Part shown: positions 16,670 through 26,054 of the stretch, piece by piece
How positions within the stretch are numbered: position 1 is the first letter of the stretch
Layout of the letters: each line of letters starts with the position of its first letter
From: Rhizobiales bacterium TNE-4
GTDB lineage: Bacteria > Pseudomonadota > Alphaproteobacteria > Rhizobiales > Beijerinckiaceae
NCBI GenBank assembly: GCA_019083985.1
Contig: JAHRCV010000001.1
Coordinates: 1,550,001-1,614,000, forward strand
Direction: 5' to 3'
Length of the DNA stretch: 64,000 nt
Notes under the pieces: generated by a model
What the model was told of the DNA's origin: nothing
Databases searched by the model: none
What the model saw: only the letters and a program-made list of their open reading frames with translations
Position numbers and translations under genes: made by a program

Positions 16670-17473
16670 TCAAAGCCGCGTTGTGATGAAATCCATCGAC
16701 TCGCGTAACGCGATTTCAATATCATCACGCTGATGGATGAGCGGCGAGAAGGCTTCGAAAGAAAGAGGCCCGGCATAACCCTGCGCGCGCAACGCGGCGA
16801 TCTGCGCAACATTGCCGAGCCTGTCCTGCTCATCAACAAGCACGCGGTGCTCATCCCGCATTGCATTCACCGCGAGCTCTGGATCAACAACACCTGAGAC
16901 ATGGACGATGCCTGTATGAGCAGGGAAATAATCACCGCCGCCAGCCAGATGATGGTGGAACGTGTCATGTACGATCTTGAATTGGCCCGCGACGCCGAGA
17001 GCCTCGATCGCCTCAACCGTCTCCGCCTTGCTGCGCAAGGATGAACTCTCAAAGCCGAGCGGCTCGACCAGTGCGACGAGACCCGCGTCTTGCAACAGGG
17101 GCGCAATCTCGCGCAAGGCGTTACGCAAATTGACACCACGCTCGCTGGCCGCGCACCCCTGCCCATCGTTACGTGGAATGAGACTGATCGTTTCTGCCCC
17201 ACACGCCTTCGCAAGCCCGATGAGGGTGATCACTTCGCGACGCACTGCATCCGTCCATGCATTGAACGGATACACCTGCGACAGGCCTACGATCCTAAGC
17301 CCGCGCGCCTGCGCTGCAGCCCAGATCGTCTCGGGCGGTTCGCCCTCAAACAAAGGGCGACCGAGATCATTACGGAATTCGACACCGCTGCAGCCCAGCG
17401 CCTGTGCGAGGTCGAGAAACTGTACGGCGTGAAGCCGGGGAGCGGTGATGTGGTTGAGGGTAAAATTGACCAT
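16670..17473 (-). CDS. TIM-barrel sugar isomerase/epimerase-like protein (IolI-like)
   Basis: 267 residues. Belongs to the xylose-isomerase-like TIM barrel (AP_endonuc_2) family: metal ligands are expected at Glu in LVEPLGF, Asp/His in VHDTFHHHLAGG and Glu in LSFEAF. The arrangement resembles IolI, 2-keto-myo-inositol isomerase. No other inositol genes are nearby, so the substrate is open. It sits 35 bases upstream of the arginase-family gene and 9 bases after the SDR, inside the same operon. Confidence 0.8.
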   Translation of the reverse strand: MVNFTLNHITAPRLHAVQFLDLAQALGCSGVEFRNDLGRPLFEGEPPETIWAAAQARGLRIVGLSQVYPFNAWTDAVRREVITLIGLAKACGAETISLIPRNDGQGCAASERGVNLRNALREIAPLLQDAGLVALVEPLGFESSSLRSKAETVEAIEALGVAGQFKIVHDTFHHHLAGGGDYFPAHTGIVHVSGVVDPELAVNAMRDEHRVLVDEQDRLGNVAQIAALRAQGYAGPLSFEAFSPLIHQRDDIEIALRESMDFITTRL

Positions 17474-17482
17474 AGGCCGATC

Positions 17483-18241
17483 TTAAGACCGACCACCGTC
17501 AACCGACAAGATTTGACCCGAGATCCAGCCCGCCTCCGGTGCCGTCAACATCAAGGCTGCATAGGCGATGTCATCCGGTGTGCCGAGCCGCTTGGTATGG
17601 ATCGACTCAACGAGGCGCTTCTGGCCTTCAGGGCCATAGCTCTCCCATTGTTTTTGCGTCGTCGGATTGCTCAGCACGAAGCCCGGCGCTACCGCGTTGG
17701 ACGTGATGCCGAAGGGCCCGTACTCCCATGATAATTGCTTGGTCAATCCGACCAGCGCGTGTTTGGCGGCGGTATAGGCCTGAATGCCGGTGAGGCTCGG
17801 CCGCAGACCCGCCCCCGACGCAATAAAGAGGAACCGACCGAAGCCATTTGGCTTCATTTTGGGACCCGCCGCTTGCGCCAGAAAAAATGCGCCATCGACA
17901 TTCGCCTCAAAAATGACGCGCCAATCACGCTCAGATACCTCTTCGCTCGGCCGCCCGACCTGCCCGCGGACACCTCCGCCTGCATGATAAACGCCATCGA
18001 TCCGGCCTGATTGCTTGACCACAGATTCGATCGCCGCATGGCATGCATCACGCTGGCCAAGATCAAAGCGATGCATCGGCGCTTGAAGTGCCGCCGCACT
18101 CTTTGTGAGACCATCCGCGTCAAAATCCGCAAGATGGACGATGGCGCCATTCGCTTTCAAGCGCGTGGCGATACTAAGCCCAATGCCTTGCGCCGCGCCG
18201 GTGACGAGCATCACCCGTCCTGAAAAATCGAAATGGCTCAT
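17483..18241 (-). CDS. SDR family oxidoreductase
   Basis: 252 residues. GAAQGIG cofactor loop, Asp in LADFDAD (NAD preference), the catalytic YTAAK and VAPGFV are present. The usual NNAG is replaced by HAGGG, so the structural Asn is missing while the catalytic Tyr and Lys remain. Its start touches the stop of the PanE-like gene, indicating coupled translation. Likely oxidises a hydroxyl on an intermediate of the pathway encoded around it; substrate unknown. Confidence 0.83.
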   Translation of the reverse strand: MSHFDFSGRVMLVTGAAQGIGLSIATRLKANGAIVHLADFDADGLTKSAAALQAPMHRFDLGQRDACHAAIESVVKQSGRIDGVYHAGGGVRGQVGRPSEEVSERDWRVIFEANVDGAFFLAQAAGPKMKPNGFGRFLFIASGAGLRPSLTGIQAYTAAKHALVGLTKQLSWEYGPFGITSNAVAPGFVLSNPTTQKQWESYGPEGQKRLVESIHTKRLGTPDDIAYAALMLTAPEAGWISGQILSVDGGRS

Positions 18242-19260
18242 TAGACCAATGCCTTGATCAGATCGGACGATTGCGGCACGCGGCCATCTTCGATGTCGTG
18301 AATGCGCGCCACAAGCTTTTCCAGCGTCGGCACCGGAACACCCGCCTCTTTTGCAAGCCGCACAATGATGCCGATCTGCGGATCTACTTCCGTCTTGCGT
18401 TTGCGCACCGCAAGGTCACGCCAAATCCCAGAATGCGTCTTGGCACTTGTGCTGTTAAATTTGGCCAGCGCCGCAATACTCTCGCGTGACTTCTCAATCG
18501 ATGCTTCTGGCGCAAACGCCTCCGGATCAAACCCGTTAAAGCCGATTGGCACCACCTTGCGAGCCCGTGCAGTCGCCATCACTTCGCGGCCGAGCCGATT
18601 GAAAATTTCAAACCGTGAGGGATCAGCGAAATTTGCAGACATGGAATCGGGCGTCAAAGCCGTTGCAAACAGCATGGCACCATAGGCAAGCTTGCCCCAA
18701 AGGTAACCCCAAATATTATTCGTCAACACCGCTTGTGGTTCGAAGATTTTCAGCAACGCAAACATGTCTTCCGTGCGTGGGCGCACCGAACCATCGATTT
18801 CGCCAACGACCACAGCCGCACGATTGCCGAAGAGGATCTGCCCGGGGCCGAGCCAATCGGCACCATAATTGACAAAGCAGCCCATCGTCCGCTCAGGCCC
18901 CGCCGCTTCCGCAATCGTGATCTCGTTAAGTCCGTTCTGCGCCGAGAGGATGTACCCATCAGCCGCGAGATGCGGCAATAATTGCTTCAACGCTGTCTCG
19001 GTGGCCTGTGCTTTCACGGCGAGTACGATACGCTTGTAAACACCTTTGACCTCGTCGGGTGTCGCCGAAGGCACAATCTGGGTGAACTCCTCAACGGGCC
19101 CCTCGATTTTCAGCCCTGTCGTCCGGCAGGCCTCGACATGTTCGCGGACAATATCGACAAGCAGAACCGGCACGCCGGCACGCGCCCAATAGGCAGCGAG
19201 CACGCCTCCAATAGCACCGCCACCCCAGATCAGAATCGGTTCATCGCGCGTCGTCATCAA
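18241..19260 (-). CDS. Ketopantoate reductase family (PanE/ApbA-like) protein
   Basis: 339 residues. Rossmann loop GGGAIGG at the N terminus, then the central AVKAQATE segment and a C-terminal helical domain with the Lys in WGKLAYGA, all typical of the PanE/ApbA fold, which reduces 2-oxo acids with NADPH. The family contains many members that are not pantoate enzymes, and the catabolic setting suggests this one acts on a different 2-oxoacid. It overlaps the isoaspartyl peptidase gene by 4 bases (start codon within its end). Confidence 0.83.
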   Translation of the reverse strand: MMTTRDEPILIWGGGAIGGVLAAYWARAGVPVLLVDIVREHVEACRTTGLKIEGPVEEFTQIVPSATPDEVKGVYKRIVLAVKAQATETALKQLLPHLAADGYILSAQNGLNEITIAEAAGPERTMGCFVNYGADWLGPGQILFGNRAAVVVGEIDGSVRPRTEDMFALLKIFEPQAVLTNNIWGYLWGKLAYGAMLFATALTPDSMSANFADPSRFEIFNRLGREVMATARARKVVPIGFNGFDPEAFAPEASIEKSRESIAALAKFNSTSAKTHSGIWRDLAVRKRKTEVDPQIGIIVRLAKEAGVPVPTLEKLVARIHDIEDGRVPQSSDLIKALV

Positions 19261-20219
19261 TTCCTATCCCACGTTCCACGAAATTCGAGATCGGCATGTG
19301 TACCGACATAGCAATCGCCATCAGCATTCACGAAGCCGCGATACATACCCACCGTGTTGAACGGTACAACCACATGGCCGGCCGCATCGACAGCACAAAG
19401 TCCTGCGCCAATGCCTTGCTTGCCAATCACATCAAACACCATCGCTTGCGTTGCTTCATCAAGAGAGCGTCCCGCCAGTGACATTTGGGCGGCGATCTCA
19501 TGACCCGCGACCGCACGCATGAAATATTCACCCATGCCTGTACAAGAGACAGCGCAGACGCCATCGCGCGCATAGGTGCCTGCACCAATCAAAGGGCTGT
19601 CGCCGACACGTCCCGGCGGCTTGTTAGTATAGCCGCCTGTTGAAGTCGCCGCTGCCAGATGCCCATGGCGATCACATGCAACGGCGCCCACCGTGCCATG
19701 CTTCTCACCTTCACTCGCCGCAGTGCCGCTGGCTTTATGCGCTTTCATCCGGCGCAACATGTCGATACGGCGTGGTGTCGTGAAATAGCTATTCTCGACA
19801 ACCACCAAACCAGCCTCTTCCGCAAACCGATCAGCAGCGGGACCGATGAGCAAAATAGCTTCATTACGCTCGAGCAAGGCACGCGCAGCCTTGACCGGAT
19901 TGCGGATGCGCTGCGCACCTGCAACAGCACCCGCCGAAAGCGTTGCGCCATCCATAATGGCGGAATCGAGTTCATGCTCATGCGCGGCATTGAGCGCCGC
20001 GCCATGACCCGCATTGAAATGCGGCGAGTTTTCGAGAACGACGACAGTGGCCTCAACCGCATCAAGTGAGCGCCCACCACGTTTGAGTACATCCCAGCCA
20101 GCGCGCAAAGCCTCGGCGAGATGGTCGCGCGATTCCGCCCATTCCGCAGGCGTCAACTCATCGGGAGGAAGCGTGCCACAGCCTCCATGGAGCGCGAGCG
20201 CAATTGGCGCAGATGACAT
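19257..20219 (-). CDS. Isoaspartyl peptidase/L-asparaginase (Ntn hydrolase)
   Basis: 320 residues, family length. The self-cleaving threonine nucleophile is Thr176 in HGTVGAVA, with the second active-site threonine in STGGYTNK and the substrate-binding GRVGDSPLIGAGTY following. These enzymes remove beta-aspartyl residues from peptides or hydrolyse asparagine. The start lies just downstream of the hairpin that follows the solute-binding protein gene, so it is probably read by partial read-through from that promoter. Confidence 0.9.
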   Translation of the reverse strand: MSSAPIALALHGGCGTLPPDELTPAEWAESRDHLAEALRAGWDVLKRGGRSLDAVEATVVVLENSPHFNAGHGAALNAAHEHELDSAIMDGATLSAGAVAGAQRIRNPVKAARALLERNEAILLIGPAADRFAEEAGLVVVENSYFTTPRRIDMLRRMKAHKASGTAASEGEKHGTVGAVACDRHGHLAAATSTGGYTNKPPGRVGDSPLIGAGTYARDGVCAVSCTGMGEYFMRAVAGHEIAAQMSLAGRSLDEATQAMVFDVIGKQGIGAGLCAVDAAGHVVVPFNTVGMYRGFVNADGDCYVGTHADLEFRGTWDRN

Positions 20220-20242
20220 CGCTTGGGTCCTTACAAAACAAG

Positions 20243-20273
20243 AAAAAGGGCGGACAGTTTTATCCGTCCGCCC
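20243..20273 (-). terminator. Intrinsic terminator/attenuator after the solute-binding protein gene
   Basis: GGGCGGAC (20248-20255) pairs with GTCCGCCC (20266-20273); on the minus strand the stem is followed by TTTTT. It separates the highly needed binding protein from the metabolic genes downstream in the same direction. Confidence 0.85.
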
Positions 20274-20282
20274 GATGATGGT

Positions 20283-21887
20283 TTACTTCGCTGGCTTGAT
20301 ATCCATCGCCAGCGTGTCTTCATCGACGCGCGGCTTAATGGTCACCTTGTCCTTCTGCATCGCCCAAGCCGAGCCAATCGCAACAATCGGTAGACGCGGC
20401 CGATCCTTCGCGACGAGTTCATTGGCCTGTTCAAGCAGCTTGCGACGCTTCTCCACGTCCATCTCGACAGCGGCATCGTCGAGATATTTGTCCATCACAG
20501 GGCTGTTATAGCCAATGATGTTGAACGCCCCCATCTTCTTGGCGGGATCATTGCTGTGAACGAGCGACGACAAGGTATAATGGCTTTCACCCGTCAGCGT
20601 GCCCCATCCTGACATCGACATCGTATATTCACCACGCGTACGAGCCGGGAAGAACACGGCACTCGGCTGGCCGTTTGCCACCACATCGATCCCGATCTGC
20701 GACAGCATTTGCGCAATCGACGTGCCCACCTGACGGTCACCAGGGAGACGATCATTGGTAAAGCTAAACGTCACCTTGAACCCGTTCGGATAGCCCGCAT
20801 CCGCCATCAGCTTTTTCGCTTTGGCGATATCAGGCTTGAGCGCCGGAACCGCCTTGCTGTAGCCAAAAATCGACGGTGTCACGAGTTCATTGGCCGGCGC
20901 GCCAAGCCCTTCCATCGCAAATTCCGCAAGGGCGGGACGATCAATGGCGAGATCGATCGCTTCACGCACGCGCGCATCTTTGAACGGATTGGACGGAAGC
21001 GGCGAACCATCCTTCGCTGTCACCTGCGTCGGCTTATCCTTCTGGTCCATTTCCAGATTGAAGACATAGACCGTATCAATCTTGACGACGTTCAGCTTAG
21101 GATCTTTCGAGAGGCTCGGCACATCCGCGGCCGGGGCGCGCACGATAAGATCGAGCTGACCGGCCTTTAACTGAGCGACACGCGCTGCATCATTCGGAAT
21201 TTCCTTGCGGACAACGCGCTGCCACGGCTCCTTGCCACCCCAATAGCCATCAAACCGCTCGAGAACGAGTTGATCCTTCGGCGTCCAAGAGACGAACTTA
21301 TAGGGGCCCGTGCCAATGGCAGCCTTGCCGGAGTTGAAGCCTTCATTCGCTGTTTCCTTGGTCGAGAAATCCTTTGCGGCTTTCGACGACACGATGAACA
21401 GGCGGATGAAATCGTTCGGCAATGTGGGCGCCGGGCCGTCAGTGATCACATGCACCGTGTGCGGATCAATAATTTTCACTTCCTTGACGCGACGGACGTA
21501 GATCACTGTTGGATTGGGTCCGGACACGGCCGGGATGCGCTCAATCGAGAATTTCACATCATCGGCGGTGAAGTCAGAACCGTCATGGAATTTCACGCCC
21601 TTACGGAGCTTGAATTCCCACGTGTTGTCATTGATCGCCTTCCAGCTTTCGGCCAAGCGCGGCTCAAGTGAAAGATCCGATCCCGACCAGACGAGCGTAT
21701 CGAAGACATGTTTGAGCGCTTCGGCATGCGTGCCCGTCGCGGTGAAATGCGGATCGATTGATTCTGGGCCCGCACGCACCCCGATATTGAGCGTCTGTGC
21801 AACGGCCGAGCCGTGCCAGAGGCCTAAAGCCAATGCAGTCGAGAGAAGAACCGGCTTGAGACGGCTCCGCTTCTGAAATGTGGACAT
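20283..21887 (-). CDS. ABC transporter solute-binding protein, family 5 (peptide/nickel/opine type)
   Basis: 534 residues, standard for DppA/OppA-type proteins. A signal peptide ends near AVAQT, then come the family's hallmark stretches: ESIDPHFTATGTHAEAL, FKLRKGVKFHDGSDFTADDVKFS and the GTGPYKFVSW segment. It is periplasmic and would deliver peptides or related compounds to the permeases on the opposite strand at 23.2-27.0 kb, which lack their own binding protein. It lies directly after the MarR gene. Confidence 0.92.
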   Translation of the reverse strand: MSTFQKRSRLKPVLLSTALALGLWHGSAVAQTLNIGVRAGPESIDPHFTATGTHAEALKHVFDTLVWSGSDLSLEPRLAESWKAINDNTWEFKLRKGVKFHDGSDFTADDVKFSIERIPAVSGPNPTVIYVRRVKEVKIIDPHTVHVITDGPAPTLPNDFIRLFIVSSKAAKDFSTKETANEGFNSGKAAIGTGPYKFVSWTPKDQLVLERFDGYWGGKEPWQRVVRKEIPNDAARVAQLKAGQLDLIVRAPAADVPSLSKDPKLNVVKIDTVYVFNLEMDQKDKPTQVTAKDGSPLPSNPFKDARVREAIDLAIDRPALAEFAMEGLGAPANELVTPSIFGYSKAVPALKPDIAKAKKLMADAGYPNGFKVTFSFTNDRLPGDRQVGTSIAQMLSQIGIDVVANGQPSAVFFPARTRGEYTMSMSGWGTLTGESHYTLSSLVHSNDPAKKMGAFNIIGYNSPVMDKYLDDAAVEMDVEKRRKLLEQANELVAKDRPRLPIVAIGSAWAMQKDKVTIKPRVDEDTLAMDIKPAK

Positions 21888-21889
21888 GT

Positions 21890-22462
21890 TTACCCCTCCT
21901 CTTGGATTTCAATCGGCCAAGCTGGTGAATTCATCACCATTTTGGCCAGCAAGTTCGACAGCGTTTTTTGTTCACCAGGTGAAAGTGCGGCCAGCATCGC
22001 CTCTTCTCGCGCGCACATAATGGGCATCATCTCATCAAAGATCTGCCGCCCAAGTTTCGTCAGGCGAAGCTGGAATCGCCTGCCATCATCCTCGTCCGTT
22101 GCGCGCTTGACGATTTTGCGCCGCAACAATTTCTGAATGGAACGACTGATGGTGTTTTTCGGAAATCCCGACGAAGCGACAATGCTGCTCGCTGACACGC
22201 CTTCGCTCAAACCAGTCGAGAACAAAACGACGAATTCCGGGCGCAGCAAGCCATAACGACGTTCAATATAACCATAGACGGGAACGTTGAAATGATTGCT
22301 GAGATAGTTGATGCGGAACGAAAACCAGCAGGGATTGGACCACAATTTCACAAGCGTGAGCGGATCGAGCGCTCCGCCATCCTGCGGCAAAGCGGCGATC
22401 GGGCCTGCGGCCAGTGGAAGCCTCTCACCCCTCATCAGACGATCCGTGGTTGATAGTTCCAT
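21890..22462 (-). CDS. MarR family transcriptional regulator
   Basis: 190 residues, longer than the usual 140-160 because of about 50 extra N-terminal residues. The winged helix-turn-helix is recognised in SASSIVASSGFPKNTISRSIQKLLRRKIVKR followed by the wing DEDDGRRFQLRLTKLG. It sits 2 bases before the solute-binding gene and reads away from the creatininase-family gene. A 16-base palindrome covers its predicted start, consistent with autoregulation. ATG at 22435 is an alternative start; neither has a good ribosome site. Confidence 0.85.
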   Translation of the reverse strand: MELSTTDRLMRGERLPLAAGPIAALPQDGGALDPLTLVKLWSNPCWFSFRINYLSNHFNVPVYGYIERRYGLLRPEFVVLFSTGLSEGVSASSIVASSGFPKNTISRSIQKLLRRKIVKRATDEDDGRRFQLRLTKLGRQIFDEMMPIMCAREEAMLAALSPGEQKTLSNLLAKMVMNSPAWPIEIQEEG

Positions 22463-22470
22463 GTGGAACT
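22455..22470. promoter_or_regulatory. Palindrome in the MarR/creatininase divergent region, candidate operator
   Basis: AGTTCCA (22455-22461), TG, TGGAACT (22464-22470): perfect 7-bp arms with a 2-base centre. It covers the ATG of the MarR gene and abuts TTGACG (22470-22475), a possible -35 element for the rightward operon. MarR proteins bind such short dyads as dimers. No binding data are visible in sequence. Confidence 0.5.
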
Positions 22471-22526
22471 TGACGGCAAATCGGAGACTAGGTCAAGCTC
22501 TCCTTCTTCAAGCGTGAGGGGAACCG

Positions 22527-23231
22527 ATGCAAATCGCCACCATGAACTGGATGCAGGTCGAAGCGCGCGCTCGCGAAGATGATCGCTGCGTGTTGCCGAT
22601 CGGCAGTGTGGAACAACACGCCTATCTGAGCCTTTGCGTCGACATGATCTTGGCCGAACGCGTCGCCGTCGAAGCGGCAGCCCCGCTGGGCGTCCCGGTC
22701 TTTCCGGTGCTCCCCTATGGCATGACACCGTCTTTCGTGGATTTTCCGGGCTCAATCAGTCTGCGGCTTGGCACTTACATCCGTGTGCTCGAAGATATTC
22801 TGAACGGCCTCTACCGTTCGGGTTTCCGTCGCATCGTTATTGTCAACGGGCATGGCGGCAATGGTCCGGTGGCAGGCCTTTTTGCCGAATGGCTCGACAG
22901 CCACCGCGATGCACGGATCAAATTCCATGAATGGTGGAAGGCACCGCGCACATGGGCCAAGGTGCAGGCCATCGATCCGGAAGCATCTCACGCGTCATGG
23001 ATGGAAAATTTCCCTTGGACACGGCTTCCCAATGTGAAATTGCCTGAAGGGTCAAAGCCAAGGCTCGACCAAGATGCCTTTGCGCAATCGGACCCCGGAA
23101 CGAAACGACGCCTGTTAGGCGATGGTAATTATTGGGGCGTCTACCAACGCTCGGATGAAGACATGCTGGCTTTGTGGGAGATCGCTATCGACGAAACCCG
23201 CGCCCTGATCAACGGTCCTTGGGCAGGCTGA
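22527..23231 (+). CDS. Creatininase-family amidohydrolase
   Basis: 234 residues. Metal-binding features of the family are visible: Glu29 and His31 in GSVEQHA, Asp39 in LCVDM and His109 in NGHGGN. The NGHGGN form, rather than the NGHYEN of true creatininase, is shared with other members such as MftE and formamide hydrolases, so creatinine is not proven as substrate; a cyclic or linear amide is expected. First gene of the rightward operon opposite MarR; the permease gene starts 8 bases after its stop. Confidence 0.85.
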   Translation: MQIATMNWMQVEARAREDDRCVLPIGSVEQHAYLSLCVDMILAERVAVEAAAPLGVPVFPVLPYGMTPSFVDFPGSISLRLGTYIRVLEDILNGLYRSGFRRIVIVNGHGGNGPVAGLFAEWLDSHRDARIKFHEWWKAPRTWAKVQAIDPEASHASWMENFPWTRLPNVKLPEGSKPRLDQDAFAQSDPGTKRRLLGDGNYWGVYQRSDEDMLALWEIAIDETRALINGPWAG

Positions 23232-23239
23232 AGCGCATC

Positions 23240-24205
23240 ATGGTGTCCTTTATCGTCCAGAGAATTGCGCAAGGCATTGTGGTCATGGCCGCGATGTCGC
23301 TGCTCGTCTTTCTGGGCGTCTACGCGATCGGCAATCCAATCGATGTTTTGCTAGCGCCTGATGCCACGCAGGAAATCCGGACGCAAACCATTGCGCGCTA
23401 TGGGCTTGATCGCCCGCTGTATGAACAATACGGCCAATTCGTCTGGCGTGTTTTGCATGGTGATCTTGGGCGGTCCTTCGTCTTCAACATGCCGGTGACG
23501 GATTTGATCTTTATGCGCTTGCCCGCGACGCTGGAATTGACGCTCGCGGCCGTTCTTGGCGCAACTGTGATTGGCATACCATTGGGGATCTATGCGGGGT
23601 ATCGCCCACAATCGCGGACCGCGCGCTGGATCATGGCGATCTCGGTGATTGGCTTTTCAGTCCCGACCTTCTGGATCGGCCTTGTCCTGATCCTCACCTT
23701 TGCGGTGACGCTGGGCTGGTTGCCTGCTGGCGGACGTGGCGAAACGGCCAATCTGTTCGGCATTGAATGGAGTTTTCTCACCGGAAATGGCTTGAAACAT
23801 CTGCTGTTGCCAGCGCTAAACCTCTCGCTGTTCAAGCTCGCCTTAATGATCCGATTGGCGCGTGCTGGTACACGTGAAATCATGCTCACCGATACGGTGC
23901 GCTTTGCGCGCGCAACCGGCCAAAGCGAAACGACAATCATTCGCCATCACGTCCTGCGCCTGATTTCGATCCCGCTTGTCACAGTGTTCGGCCTTGAGCT
24001 TGGCTCCACGCTTGCCTTCGCTGTCGTCACTGAGACGATTTTTTCGTGGCCGGGCGTGGGCAAGCTCATCATCGATTCCATTCAATCGCTCGATCGCCCT
24101 GTAATGGTCGCCTATCTCGTCTTGGTTTCGCTTCTGTTCATTGCCATCAATTTCGTGGTCGACCTTTGCTACGTCGCGCTCGACCCGCGCATGCAAAAGG
24201 GTTGA
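23240..24205 (+). CDS. ABC transporter permease, DppB/OppB type
   Basis: 321 residues from the ATG at 23240; an earlier start at 23174 would lie inside the creatininase gene. Six membrane segments with the long periplasmic loop after the first (ATQEIRTQTIARYGLDRPL), typical of DppB, and the EAA loop around RAGTREIMLTDTVRFARATG that contacts the ATPase. It pairs with the DppC-type permease that starts 2 bases after its stop. Imports peptide-like or related polar compounds together with the binding protein at 20.3-21.9 kb. Confidence 0.92.
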   Translation: MVSFIVQRIAQGIVVMAAMSLLVFLGVYAIGNPIDVLLAPDATQEIRTQTIARYGLDRPLYEQYGQFVWRVLHGDLGRSFVFNMPVTDLIFMRLPATLELTLAAVLGATVIGIPLGIYAGYRPQSRTARWIMAISVIGFSVPTFWIGLVLILTFAVTLGWLPAGGRGETANLFGIEWSFLTGNGLKHLLLPALNLSLFKLALMIRLARAGTREIMLTDTVRFARATGQSETTIIRHHVLRLISIPLVTVFGLELGSTLAFAVVTETIFSWPGVGKLIIDSIQSLDRPVMVAYLVLVSLLFIAINFVVDLCYVALDPRMQKG

Positions 24206-24207
24206 CG

Positions 24208-25083
24208 ATGGCCACGGGACAATTGCGCCGCTTCTGGGATGAATTTGCCGAAAACAAAGTCGCTGTTGCCGCCCTCTTTGTTGTCTTGGCGCTGGTTGCA
24301 CTGGCGCTCTTGGCGCCGTTGATTGCGCCGCAGAACCCTTACGATCTCTCAAGCCTCGTCCTCTCCGATTCCCGGCGCCCGCCCGGCTTTGTCGGCAGCA
24401 AAGGCTTTACCCATTGGCTCGGAACAGATGCGCAAGGGCGCGATCTACTCTCCGCAATTCTCTACGGGTTGAAGATTTCGTTGCAGATCGGTCTGTCAGC
24501 CGGCGCCATCGCTTTCTCCGTTGGCGCTTCGCTTGGCGCTGGTGCCGCCTTCATTGGTGGACGGTTTGAAGCCATCGCCATGCGGATCGTCGATTTGCAA
24601 TTGTCGTTCCCGGCAATCCTGTTGGCGCTCGTGATCTCAGCTCTGACAGGTCAAGGCAAGTTGCAATTGATCGTCGCACTCGCGGCCGCACAATATGCTT
24701 ACTTCGCGCGTACGGCGCATGGCGCGGCTGTCGCCGAACGCAGCAAGGAATATGTCGAGGCCGCGCGCTCAACGCCGCTTTCTTCCTTGCGCGTTCTGTT
24801 TCGCCATATCCTGCCGAATTGCCTGCCGCCCCTGATCGTTGTGGCGACGGTACAGGTTGCCAACGCGATTGCGCTTGAAGCAACCCTCTCCTTCCTCGGT
24901 TTGGGCCTGCCACCAACCGAACCCTCACTCGGCGCGCTCATCGCCAATGGTTTTCAGTACATGCTTTCGGGTCGTTATTGGATCTCAATCTTCCCCGGCA
25001 TTGCGCTGATCGTACTTATCATCGCGGTGAACATTGTCGGCGATCAGATCCGCGACCAAATCAATCCGGGGCTGCGCCGATGA
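24208..25083 (+). CDS. ABC transporter permease, DppC/OppC type
   Basis: 291 residues. The N-terminal cytoplasmic segment, first helix and LIAPQNPYDL stretch are typical of DppC, as are GTDAQGRDLLSAILYG and the EAA loop EYVEAARS followed by HILPNCLPPLIV. Forms the channel with the DppB-type subunit. The stop overlaps the ATPase start as ATGA, showing translational coupling. Confidence 0.92.
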   Translation: MATGQLRRFWDEFAENKVAVAALFVVLALVALALLAPLIAPQNPYDLSSLVLSDSRRPPGFVGSKGFTHWLGTDAQGRDLLSAILYGLKISLQIGLSAGAIAFSVGASLGAGAAFIGGRFEAIAMRIVDLQLSFPAILLALVISALTGQGKLQLIVALAAAQYAYFARTAHGAAVAERSKEYVEAARSTPLSSLRVLFRHILPNCLPPLIVVATVQVANAIALEATLSFLGLGLPPTEPSLGALIANGFQYMLSGRYWISIFPGIALIVLIIAVNIVGDQIRDQINPGLRR

Positions 25084-26054
25084 GCGAACCGCTGCTTTCG
25101 GTCTACGGTCTTAAAACGAATTTCGACACGCGTCATGGCCTGTTGCGCGCCGTGGACGATGTGAGCTTCTCGCTGGATCGTGGCGAAATCCTCGGCCTTG
25201 TCGGCGAGAGTGGCTCCGGCAAGTCGGTCACCGGTTTCTCGCTGCTCGGCCTCATTGAAGCACCGGGGCGAATTGCAGGCGGGTCCATCCGTTTTGATGG
25301 GCAGGAATTGGTCGGCGCATCCATCGACATTCTGCGCTCAATCCGCGGCCGTCGCATTGCGATGATCTTCCAAGACCCGGCAATGACACTGAACCCGGTC
25401 TTGACCATCCGCCAGCAAATGAAACTCGCCTATGACGCGCATCAGAGCGGCAACACCGGCGATTTCACCGCACGTGCGCTCGAGGTTCTGAGCAAAGTTG
25501 GGATCCCCGATCCCGCCGCCCGGATCGATGCTTATCCGCATCAATTCTCTGGCGGGATGCGCCAGCGTGTTGCCATCGCGATTGCACTGATGCATCGACC
25601 TGACATCATCATCGCCGATGAGCCAACCACGGCGCTTGACGTATCGATTCAAGCCCAAATCCTCGCTGAGATGCGCGGCCTCGCGCAGGAGACTGGCACA
25701 GCGCTCATCTGGATCTCGCATGATCTTGCGACGATCGCGGCGCTCGCCAACCGCATCGCCGTGATGTATGCCGGCCGTATCGTTGAACAGGGAACGACCG
25801 CAGCGCTTATTCGCGCACCGCGCCACCCCTATACGCAAGGGCTCCTGAATTCGCGCCCAGATCGTTTTCCCCCGAAAGCGAAACTGCCGCAAATTCGAGG
25901 CGCCATGCCATCGCTTTCGAATTTGCCACAAGGCTGTGCCTTCGCACCACGGTGTCAGTTTGCGACCGATCTGTGCCGCTCTGCCATTCCGCCATGGTCA
26001 GGAACGCTACACGATGGCTTTGCCTGCTATCATCCGTTGGAGCGTACGCCATGA
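25080..26054 (+). CDS. ABC transporter ATP-binding protein, DppD/OppD type
   Basis: 324 residues. Walker A GESGSGKS (about 42-49), signature FSGGMRQR, Walker B IIIADEPTTALD and the H-loop WISHDLATI are complete. The C-terminal oligopeptide-transporter extension with the Cys pattern GCAFAPRC...C is present. Start at 25080 overlaps the DppC stop (ATGA), and its own stop overlaps the DppF-type start. Confidence 0.93.
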   Translation: MSEPLLSVYGLKTNFDTRHGLLRAVDDVSFSLDRGEILGLVGESGSGKSVTGFSLLGLIEAPGRIAGGSIRFDGQELVGASIDILRSIRGRRIAMIFQDPAMTLNPVLTIRQQMKLAYDAHQSGNTGDFTARALEVLSKVGIPDPAARIDAYPHQFSGGMRQRVAIAIALMHRPDIIIADEPTTALDVSIQAQILAEMRGLAQETGTALIWISHDLATIAALANRIAVMYAGRIVEQGTTAALIRAPRHPYTQGLLNSRPDRFPPKAKLPQIRGAMPSLSNLPQGCAFAPRCQFATDLCRSAIPPWSGTLHDGFACYHPLERTP

